From Tahibacter aquaticus (GTDB lineage: Bacteria > Pseudomonadota > Gammaproteobacteria > Xanthomonadales > Rhodanobacteraceae), in contig NZ_SNZH01000009.1 in the NCBI RefSeq assembly GCF_004363655.1, positions 124,792 through 188,791 of the forward strand: a stretch of 64,000 bases of DNA, read 5' to 3'. A program made the translations under genes and the position numbers. This document shows positions 17,529 to 24,366 of the stretch, in pieces. Positions within the stretch are counted from its first letter, which is position 1. The number at the start of each line of letters is the position of its first letter. A model generated the notes under the pieces. That model was not told the DNA's origin. It made no database searches and saw only the letters and a list, made by a program, of their open reading frames with translations.

Positions 17529-18194
17529 TCAACCGAGGCGCAGCGACAGTTCGACGTCTTCGCCGAACGGCGTGGACAGATAGCCGTTCGCCGGCAGACG
17601 CACGTGCGCGAGGTAGTCGGGGCTGTAGTCGGCGTTGTCGGCGACGATGAGCGCGCCAGGCCGCAGGCGGCTTTGCACGAGGCTCAGGATCTCGGGATAG
17701 AGCGCCTTGGCGCCATCGAGCAGCAACAGGTCGATCGTATCGGGCAGGTCGCTGCGCAGCGTTTGCAGCGCGTCGCCTGCGCGGATTTCCACCAGGTCGG
17801 CGAGGCCGCCGGCCGCCAGGTTTTCGCGCGCCCGGAGAATTTTCGACGGCTCGAATTCCGTGGTGATCAGGCGGCCGCCGCCGTTGTCGCGCAGTGCCGC
17901 CGCGAGGTGCAGCGTGGAAATGCCGAACGAAGTGTCGAACTCGACGATCGTGCGTGCGCGGCTGCTGCGTGCCAGCATGTAAAGCAGCACTCCCGTTTCG
18001 CGCGATACGGGCAGTGGCAAATCCTTCATCCTGGCGTAGTAGTCGAGATAGTCGGTCTTGCTGCGCATCAGGCGCTCGCGGTCTTCGCGCGTCAGCGCAG
18101 CGAAGGCGGCACTCGACGCCGGCGACGCTGCAGAGGCTTCGTCGAAAAGGCGGTCGAGCAACGCAGTGACAGGGGGGGCGGTGAGGGTGGTCAT
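17529..18194 (-). CDS. class I SAM-dependent O-methyltransferase (methyltransf_3 / caffeoyl-CoA type)
   Basis: A 221-residue cytoplasmic methyltransferase. The SAM-binding motif I is TIVEFDTSFGISTLHLAAAL; the acidic loop of motif II is LITTEFEPSK, and DLLLLDGAKALYPEIL supplies the metal/SAM-proximal Asp. The length and KDLPLPVSRETGVLL region match bacterial O-methyltransferases related to caffeoyl-CoA OMT. The ATG at 18194 has GGAG upstream. It is divergent from a TetR gene across an 84-bp gap with a palindromic site, so it is probably TetR-controlled together with the downstream SDR gene. Confidence 0.88.
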   Translation of the reverse strand: MTTLTAPPVTALLDRLFDEASAASPASSAAFAALTREDRERLMRSKTDYLDYYARMKDLPLPVSRETGVLLYMLARSSRARTIVEFDTSFGISTLHLAAALRDNGGGRLITTEFEPSKILRARENLAAGGLADLVEIRAGDALQTLRSDLPDTIDLLLLDGAKALYPEILSLVQSRLRPGALIVADNADYSPDYLAHVRLPANGYLSTPFGEDVELSLRLG

Positions 18195-18231
18195 GCGGGG
18201 TCTCCGGTGCAGGGGTTTCGGGTTCGAATTA

Positions 18232-18268
18232 GAATGCGACGAATTCGTCATATTCGCTATTCGCATTC
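18232..18268. promoter_or_regulatory. palindromic operator between O-methyltransferase and TetR genes
   Basis: GACGAATTCGTC (18238-18249) is a perfect 12-bp palindrome. It sits inside a wider inverted pair, GAATGCGA (18232-18239) and TCGCATTC (18261-18268). ATTCG recurs across the gap. This is the usual place for a TetR-family autoregulatory operator. Confidence 0.6.
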
Positions 18269-18278
18269 GGGAAACCTC

Positions 18279-18908
18279 ATGAGTGACCGCCAGAAACCAC
18301 TGATTTCGCTGCGAAAAAAACCAAAGCAGGCGCGCTCGAACGAACTGATGGGCGTGATCCTCGAAGCGGCTGCTCAGGTTCTGGCGAAGGAAGGCGCGCA
18401 GCGTTTCACGACGGCGCGCGTAGCCGAGAAGGCGGGCGTCAGCGTGGGCTCGCTGTATCAGTATTTCCCGAACAAGGCGGCGATCCTGTTTCGGCTGCAG
18501 AGCGACGAATGGCGGCAAACGTCGCAGCTGTTGAGCGGTATTCTTGCAGATGTGGAAAATCCGCCACTACAACGGCTGCGCCTGCTGGTGCGCGTGTTCA
18601 TTCGCTCCGAATGCGATGAAGCGCAGATGCGCGTGGCGCTCGACGATGCCGCGCCGCTGTATCGCGATGCGCCGGAAGCGCAAGCAGCCCGGTCGGCCGC
18701 GGACGGGGCTTTCACGATGTACCTGGAAGAACTGCTGCCGGCGGTGCCGGAGGCGGCACGCGCGGTAGTCGGCGATCTGATCACGACCACGCTGAGTTCG
18801 GCGGGCAAGAGCTTTTCGGAAAGCCCGCGGACGGAACAGGAGATCGAAGCATTTGCGGCGGCGATGGGAGAAATGTTTTGTGCTTACCTCCAGAGCCTGG
18901 GCGGCTGA
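18279..18908 (+). CDS. TetR/AcrR-family transcriptional regulator
   Basis: A 209-residue regulator. The N-terminal HTH (about 20-70) includes the typical TTARVAEKAGVSVGSLYQYF and PNKAAIL; the rest is a helical ligand-binding domain. The N-terminal extension is Lys/Arg-rich (SLRKKPKQARSNE). It is divergent from the O-methyltransferase gene and likely represses it and itself through the palindrome at 18238-18249. The ligand is unknown. Confidence 0.92.
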   Translation: MSDRQKPLISLRKKPKQARSNELMGVILEAAAQVLAKEGAQRFTTARVAEKAGVSVGSLYQYFPNKAAILFRLQSDEWRQTSQLLSGILADVENPPLQRLRLLVRVFIRSECDEAQMRVALDDAAPLYRDAPEAQAARSAADGAFTMYLEELLPAVPEAARAVVGDLITTTLSSAGKSFSESPRTEQEIEAFAAAMGEMFCAYLQSLGG

Positions 18909-18949
18909 CAATGGCCTACTGTATTTTTATCGCTTTGCCGATCTGGCCA

Positions 18950-20503
18950 TCACTGGCGCGCTAGCCGTGGCCAGGTCCAGGCCAGCGCCAACCATGCCGG
19001 CAGCAACGCCAGTGCATGCCAGATCAGAGTAACTTGTGGATTTAGTTGCAGATCGAACACCGGCACGCCCTGCAGCGCGGCATAGGTCGCAACGATCAGC
19101 ACCAGCTCGAATGGCCGGGCGTGGCGGCAGAGCGCACCCAGGCACAGGCCCCAACTGACGATAGACGCACTGACCGCAATGGCCGCCAGCGCCGCGACCG
19201 GAGCGGTCGCGAGCAAGCGCAGCACACCCGGCAAGGTCAGAACCAGAAGCAAGGCAAAGCCTGCCACGAAGCGCGCGGCCAGCAGGCGACGCAGGATCCC
19301 GGGTGCGACGAACACGAGTCCGCCGGTGCCGTGTTCCTTCTCCTGCAGAATGCTGCGCGCGAGGATATCCAGCGGCAGTACCCACGCCAGCAGCATGCCG
19401 ACCTGCATCGCCAGGCCACTGGCGAAGGCCTGCAGGCCGAATGCGACCAGAGCCGCCAACCACCACCAGATACGGCGTCTGCGCAACGCGGATTTCAGTT
19501 CCGCCGCGGCGAGAATGCCGACCCGGCCGCGGGCAAAACAATCGAGCAGCCGGTCCAGCCAGCGCAGACGTGAACCGGCCACGGATCGCGTCCTGGCAGA
19601 GCCGGCGCCGCGCGCCGCGGCCCAGTCCAGGCATGGCGCGGCGGCGAGTACGCCAGCCAGCGCGAACAGCACCCACAGCGCACGACCGAACACATCCATC
19701 GCCTGCACCGGCCACGATTTCCAGTCGAACCGTACCGGTTCCTTCTTGGTACCTACATGGCCGACGGTATAGCCGAACTCTTGCGGCTTGCCGGTCTGTT
19801 GCTCGCGTATCCGATTGAAATCGCGCCCGACCAGAACCATGCCGTTGGGGTCGCTGACCCAGCCGTCGCGAACGAAGCGACTATCGGGGTTTTCGAGCTG
19901 CGCCACGGATACCGACGTAATGGCGATCCACACGAAGAAGAACAGCACATTGCCCGCGGTGCGCCGCAACCACGGCAGCAGATCGAACCAGATGGCGAAC
20001 ATCGCCGTGATCGCCAGGCCCGGCAGGTTCAGCACCAGCACCGGCTTGACCAGTTCCAGCACGTCGATGGAACGGTCTTCTGCGCGGACCCATTGCGCGA
20101 CCAGGGCCACGCCAAGCCCGGCCGCGACGACAACGCCGAAGATCACCATGTGACTGGCCCATTTCGCCAGCAGGTAGCCGCCGCGCGTCATCGGCGTGGC
20201 CACCAGGAGTTGCCAGACACGGGTATCGATGTCGCGCACCAGCGTGCCGCGCACCAGATAGAACCCGCCCAGGCTGAACAGGGTATTGAACATCATCGCC
20301 ACGACCATGCCGACCCAGGCGCTGGAGTAGTAGCCGCGTTCGCCGCCGTGCAGGGCGACGACCAGGTAGTGCGCATCCAGCGGCGGAAAGCACTGGCTGA
20401 TGGACAGGATCATCCCGGCCAGGATCACCCAGAACCGCGCGCTACGCGTGCGTTCGCGCAGATCGGCCAGCAAGATGGCGAGGAAACGCTGCAGTGCGGC
20501 CAT
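18950..20503 (-). CDS. ABC transporter permease (ABC-2 type)
   Basis: A 517-residue integral membrane protein with about twelve hydrophobic segments in two halves (for example WVILAGMILSIS, MVIFGVVVAAGLGVALVAQW, WWWLAALVAFGLQAFA, ALAAIAVSASIVSWGLCLGA) and a soluble loop around 210-270. It is the membrane partner of the adjacent ATPase, whose stop is followed two bases later by this ATG. ABC-2 pairs of this kind export drugs, lipids or peptides, or resist antimicrobial compounds; nothing here identifies the substrate. Confidence 0.88.
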   Translation of the reverse strand: MAALQRFLAILLADLRERTRSARFWVILAGMILSISQCFPPLDAHYLVVALHGGERGYYSSAWVGMVVAMMFNTLFSLGGFYLVRGTLVRDIDTRVWQLLVATPMTRGGYLLAKWASHMVIFGVVVAAGLGVALVAQWVRAEDRSIDVLELVKPVLVLNLPGLAITAMFAIWFDLLPWLRRTAGNVLFFFVWIAITSVSVAQLENPDSRFVRDGWVSDPNGMVLVGRDFNRIREQQTGKPQEFGYTVGHVGTKKEPVRFDWKSWPVQAMDVFGRALWVLFALAGVLAAAPCLDWAAARGAGSARTRSVAGSRLRWLDRLLDCFARGRVGILAAAELKSALRRRRIWWWLAALVAFGLQAFASGLAMQVGMLLAWVLPLDILARSILQEKEHGTGGLVFVAPGILRRLLAARFVAGFALLLVLTLPGVLRLLATAPVAALAAIAVSASIVSWGLCLGALCRHARPFELVLIVATYAALQGVPVFDLQLNPQVTLIWHALALLPAWLALAWTWPRLARQ

Positions 20504-20504
20504 C

Positions 20505-21392
20505 TCAGTGGCGCCCTGCGTCGGCGCCGAGCAGCCAGGTATAGGCGTCTTCCAGCGCTGGCGTGACCGCTTGTGCCTCGGCGTGCGGTGACTCGGCGCT
20601 GACCACGCGCACACGGATGCCATCCGGTCGGCGCAAGGAAGCGCATACGGCGAATTTTGCGCGCGCCTCCGCCAGCTGTTCCGGCGCCAGCGTCCATTCC
20701 CATACGTGACCATCGGCCTGAGCCAGCAGTTGTTCGGGCGTGCCGTGGAAACGCAGGCACCCGCCCGACATCACGGCAAGCGCCGTCGCGCTGGCTTCCA
20801 CATCCGACACGATGTGGGTGGAGAGAATGACCAGACGCTGGCCGGCCAGATCGGTGAGCAAATGCCGGAACCGCATGCGTTCTTCCGGGTCCAGGCCGAC
20901 GGTCGGTTCGTCCACGATGAGCAACGTCGGGTCATTCAGCAGCGCCTGCGCGATGCCGACACGCTGGCGCATGCCGCCGGAAAACTCGCCCAGGCGACGA
21001 TCCGCCGCCTCGTTGAGGCCGACCAGACTCAGGCAGCTGTCGACACGCTCGCGCGCCAGGGCGCCGGACAGTCCCTTGACCGCCGCCAGGAAAGCGAGGA
21101 ATTCGCGGGCGCTGAGTGCCGCATAGACGCCGAAGTCCTGCGGCAGGTAGCCCAAGGCGACGCGTAAAGCGTTCGGATCGGTGGCGATATCTGCCCCGTT
21201 CCAGGTGACCTTGCCCGCCGAAGGCCGGGTCAGCGTCGCCAGGATCCGCATCAGCGTCGACTTGCCGGCACCATTGGGACCCAGCAGGCCAAGGATGCCT
21301 GGTCCGAGCGTGAGACTCAGGTCCGATACCGCGAGATGCCCGCCGGGATAGCGATAACCCACTGAGTCCACTACAAGTTCGCAATTCGTCAC
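20505..21392 (-). CDS. ABC transporter ATP-binding protein
   Basis: A 295-residue nucleotide-binding protein with Walker A GPNGAGKS (38-45), Q-loop (LPQDFGVY), signature FSGGM (137-141), Walker B LLIVDEP (E162 catalytic) and H-loop STHIVSDVE. About 70 extra C-terminal residues follow the domain, as in exporter ATPases with a regulatory tail. The start is GTG (21392) preceded by AAGGGG at good spacing. It is encoded first in a two-gene operon with the permease; a dyad in the promoter region (21451-21473) suggests local control. Confidence 0.93.
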   Translation of the reverse strand: MTNCELVVDSVGYRYPGGHLAVSDLSLTLGPGILGLLGPNGAGKSTLMRILATLTRPSAGKVTWNGADIATDPNALRVALGYLPQDFGVYAALSAREFLAFLAAVKGLSGALARERVDSCLSLVGLNEAADRRLGEFSGGMRQRVGIAQALLNDPTLLIVDEPTVGLDPEERMRFRHLLTDLAGQRLVILSTHIVSDVEASATALAVMSGGCLRFHGTPEQLLAQADGHVWEWTLAPEQLAEARAKFAVCASLRRPDGIRVRVVSAESPHAEAQAVTPALEDAYTWLLGADAGRH

Positions 21393-21450
21393 GGCAACGC
21401 CCCTTGAGGAAGGGCGCTCCGCGATGTGCTGAAATCGTCCCTTGTGCTGG

Positions 21451-21473
21451 TAGTGTAGTTACCTATAACACTA
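21451..21473. promoter_or_regulatory. dyad operator upstream of the ABC exporter operon
   Basis: TAGTGT-N11-ACACTA about 60 bp upstream of the GTG start, overlapping an AT-rich likely promoter (TTATAG on the minus strand). The arms resemble sites of GntR/YtrA-type regulators, which often control such two-gene ABC exporters, but no such regulator gene is adjacent. Confidence 0.45.
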
Positions 21474-21583
21474 AACCACATGGGTCATAAGACATATGGC
21501 CCTGTCCGCATCGACGCATTTCGTTCTGTGCCGAAAACGCGTGTTGGTGCCGCAGAGATGCGACTGGGGATCCGCTGAGGGCA

Positions 21584-21800
21584 TTGCTGGACGGCGAACC
21601 GCCGGGCTGCGCGCCATCGGGCGGCGCTGTCCGCGCAGGCAGGCTTCCTGCATCGGCGGCGCGCCGCGAGCAGATCCTGCGGGCTTGCGCGCGGGCAACG
21701 GCAAGCGCATGCGGCATGGCCGGTGTCGTCGACGAGGCGGCGCTGCGCGAGCGGGCCGGCGCGTTGTGCGCCGATATCGGGATTCGGCTCGGCCACTCGA
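21584..21800 (+). pseudogene. fragment with coding-like sequence, unrecognised
   Basis: A frame starting at a TTG at 21584 reads a peptide with helical, charged character (ARREQILRACARATASAC, VVDEAALRERAGALCADIG) and GC-rich third positions, then runs into AT-rich DNA near 21800 where coding character stops. No ATG and no ribosome site. It looks like part of a decayed or truncated gene. Family not recognised. Confidence 0.35.
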
Positions 21801-22110
21801 TTGCTAAAACAATTAATACTATTTACTTGTTACACAAAAAAATCCGCGTGCCCTGGAAACTGACAGCCTCGGCGCATCAATGCGCGGGTAGCTGGCTATC
21901 CGATCGGACAAGTCCCGGACGCTGAACCATCGATTGCCGCGCCCGCGATGATGACGTCGCCGACGCCGCGAGATGTCGACCACGCCCGTGCGGTCTCCGA
22001 CGTTGTCGCGTCTGGTGGATACCTCGGCAAGTCCGCGCGAGCGGATCGGCAGGCCAACGCTGTGCCGGGCGATCCGCTTGAGGTACCGCGGCTACGACAG
22101 GCCGATCGGT
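21801..22110. other. AT-rich patch and non-coding DNA
   Basis: Bases about 21799-21850 are unusually AT-rich for this genome (TTGCTAAAACAATTAATAC and a run of seven A). No gene is supported up to about 22110. Together with the flanking fragments this suggests a decayed insertion or old rearrangement site. Confidence 0.35.
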
Positions 22111-22216
22111 ATCCGGCTGATACATTCAGGCAACCGAATGCGCATCGGGCGAGTGCGGCTTCGTCACGCAACAGTTCGGCGCGGGCAAATCCGCAGAGGC
22201 AGGGCAGCGTCTCGCC

Positions 22217-22582
22217 TTGCTCGCGCACGCGATGCGCGATCTCGCGGCTGCCGCCCCGAAGCAACGTGTGGCGCATCTGCGGGAATACCGCCGCTTCGTT
22301 CACGCCGGGAGCGTGAACAGCCTGCAGCGCAAGCTCGAAACGACCGCCGCCGCGCCGGTCTACTGGAAAGCCGATGTGCAGGCGATCGTGCAAGCCCACG
22401 GCGAGGCGCTGCTCGCCAGCGCGGCACCGCGGCTGGCGGAATGGTCTGCGGACATCGACGACGCGCTGCGCGCGCACGCGCTGGCCAGCGAGCTGAATGT
22501 CATGGCCGATCTTTGCGAACACTGGGCCGACCGGTGGCGTCACGCGGCAGAGCAGGGCGACCGGCTGCTGCCGGCGCAATGA
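22217..22582 (+). CDS. unrecognised helical protein, possibly the 3' part of a degraded gene
   Basis: About 121 residues with strong coding character and alpha-helical composition (LAAAAPKQRVAHLREYRRFV, LASELNVMADLCEHWADRW). The same frame stays open back to a stop near 22110 and reads protein-like residues there (GFVTQQFGAGKSAEAGQRLA), but has no ATG or GTG before 22217; the TTG at 22217 is only the first available start, and a start further upstream may have been lost. No family recognised. The neighbouring fragment at 21584 could be part of the same broken gene, but they are not in one frame. Confidence 0.4.
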   Translation: MLAHAMRDLAAAAPKQRVAHLREYRRFVHAGSVNSLQRKLETTAAAPVYWKADVQAIVQAHGEALLASAAPRLAEWSADIDDALRAHALASELNVMADLCEHWADRWRHAAEQGDRLLPAQ

Positions 22583-22694
22583 TCGGGCTCCGGCGATCTG
22601 CCGCGCGCCGCCGCTGACGAAACTTTGTGGAAATTGTCGCTATCGACCGGCAGTGCCGCCGGCCGGCGGCTACCGGTTCGTCGGTGCCGCGCCG

Positions 22695-23408
22695 TCAGCG
22701 CCGGCGCCTACGTAGCCTTTCGCGAATCGACGGGCTGTATTTCGCGATGCACCACAGTGCCCGTAGGCCGTCTTTCCAGCCGATTTTCTTGCCTTCCGCA
22801 TAGTTGCGGCCGTGGTACGAGATGCCGACTTCTTCAATACGGCAGCCGGTCCTGGCGACCTTGGCAGTGACTTCCGGCTCGAAGCCGAAGCGGTCTTCCT
22901 CGATGCGGATTGCCTGGATGATCTCGCGACGGAAAACCTTGTAGCAGGTTTCCATATCCGTCAGCTGCAGCCCGGTGAACAGGTTCGACAGGCGCGTGAG
23001 CACGGTGTTGCCGAGCCATTGCCGAAACAGCATGCGAGGCGGCCGCGCATTCCTGAAGCGCGAGCCGAACACGACGTCAGCGCGGTCCGCCAGTATGGGT
23101 TCCAGCAGCAGCGGATAGTCGTTCGGATCGTATTCCAGGTCGGCGTCCTGGATGATCACGATGTCGCCGGTCGCGGCCTGGATGCCGGTGCGCAGCGCCG
23201 CGCCTTTGCCCTGGTTGACCTCGTGATAGAGGATCTGCTGCACCAGTGGTGCGATCTGCGTTTGCAGGATCGCTCGCGTCCCGTCGCGCGAGCAGTCGTC
23301 GACGATGATGATTTCCTTCGGCGCGTAGGGCGACAGGCGCACGGCGTCGACGAGGGCACGGATGGTTCGCTCCTCGTTGTAGCAGGGAATCACCACGGAC
23401 AGTTTCAT
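22695..23408 (-). CDS. GT2 glycosyltransferase (dolichyl/polyprenyl-phosphate mannose synthase-like)
   Basis: A 237-residue GT-A fold enzyme. It has the GT2 opening [22 protein letters not shown], the DxD-like DAD (D88-A-D90), and [14 protein letters not shown] typical of polyprenyl-phosphate sugar synthases. It lacks a C-terminal membrane anchor and ends in a run of arginines (RERLRRRRR), which may bind the membrane surface. Likely role: charge a polyprenyl phosphate with a hexose for the membrane glycosyltransferase encoded upstream (inference). Start at 23408 (MKLSVV) with GGGGA 11 nt upstream; ATGs at 23414, 23417, 23456 and 23471 are possible alternatives. It is the last gene of a three-gene minus-strand operon. 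Confidence 0.86.
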   Translation of the reverse strand: MKLSVVIPCYNEERTIRALVDAVRLSPYAPKEIIIVDDCSRDGTRAILQTQIAPLVQQILYHEVNQGKGAALRTGIQAATGDIVIIQDADLEYDPNDYPLLLEPILADRADVVFGSRFRNARPPRMLFRQWLGNTVLTRLSNLFTGLQLTDMETCYKVFRREIIQAIRIEEDRFGFEPEVTAKVARTGCRIEEVGISYHGRNYAEGKKIGWKDGLRALWCIAKYSPSIRERLRRRRR

Positions 23409-23487
23409 CGGCATCATTTCCCCGACGCCGCGCGAAGCATCCCCATCTGCTTTCATCAGGTCGGCTTTCATCCGATCAGCACCGCGT

Positions 23488-24366
23488 TCATCCGGCCAGC
23501 ATCACCAGGCCGACCAGCGCGAACAGCCAACGATAGCGTCGCTGCATCCACTGCGCGGTTTCGAAATCCAGTCCGCGCCGGAGTGCGTGCAGGGACCAGG
23601 CGAGGTGCAGCAGCCAGGCGACGGAACTCCACAGCAACAGCCTCGGCAGGATGCCGAAGGCTGCCAGACCGGTGAGCATCGCATAGGCCGCCGTGAACGT
23701 GAACAGACTGGCGAGGAACGCCTGCCGGCGGCCGAATACGACGGCGTTCGTGCGTATCCCGTTGACGAGATCGCCGTCGTAGTCGCGCACTTCCTGATTC
23801 AGATGGCCTGCGGCAAACACCAGGCCAAAGAAGAGGCCGATCCAGGCACCGTTCGCATCGAGCGTGTGGGACAGCGTATAGCCGAGCAGGAAGTGCAGCG
23901 TGCCGCCGAGCAGATGATTGAGCGATGCCGCGATGGGTGTGCTCTTGCCGAGTACTGGCGAGCCTGAGTACAGAAAACCGAGCGCGGCGATCGCGGCGCC
24001 GAACAGCAACGCCGGCATACCGACGGCGGCGAACGCAACGATGGCGAGGACGAGGAGGGCGATCGCGCTCCACGCGACCTCGCGTCGGCGGATGCCCTGG
24101 CGGCTGAAGACATGCGGTGCCCGTAGCGGATCGCGCAGATCGCTGGCGTACCCGGCCCAATCGTTGAAGACGAAGATATGCGCCGTGAGCGCGCAGCTGC
24201 CGAGCGCGAGCAAGCCGGGCGCGACGACGCCGTCGCGTTCGATGCGGTAGCCGCCGAGGAAGATGCCGAGGATCGGCGAGGCCTGCAGCGCGAGCACTTC
24301 CAGCGCCCGGGTGGACGCGAAGTGCCGGATGATGCGCCCGTACTGGCGGACAGTCTTTGCGGTCAT
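23488..24366 (-). CDS. UbiA-family prenyltransferase with altered first Asp motif
   Basis: A 292-residue integral membrane protein with about eight transmembrane segments. The UbiA first motif NDxxDxxxD appears as N68-D69-W-A-G72-Y-A-S-D76, so the central Asp is Gly; the second motif D195-Y-D-G-D199-xxx-G is intact and followed by [11 protein letters not shown]. Canonical members transfer a prenyl group from its diphosphate to an aromatic or polar acceptor, and the first motif binds magnesium-diphosphate; the substitution may mean a different substrate or lower activity. It overlaps the upstream fusion-protein gene by ATGA. It could belong to the branch making lipid-linked intermediates, but the acceptor is not predictable. 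Confidence 0.85.
   Translation of the reverse strand: MTAKTVRQYGRIIRHFASTRALEVLALQASPILGIFLGGYRIERDGVVAPGLLALGSCALTAHIFVFNDWAGYASDLRDPLRAPHVFSRQGIRRREVAWSAIALLVLAIVAFAAVGMPALLFGAAIAALGFLYSGSPVLGKSTPIAASLNHLLGGTLHFLLGYTLSHTLDANGAWIGLFFGLVFAAGHLNQEVRDYDGDLVNGIRTNAVVFGRRQAFLASLFTFTAAYAMLTGLAAFGILPRLLLWSSVAWLLHLAWSLHALRRGLDFETAQWMQRRYRWLFALVGLVMLAG

Noticed and set aside
21799-21850. tRNA or attachment site in the AT-rich patch
   Set aside because: No cloverleaf can be folded and no direct repeat flanks the patch.
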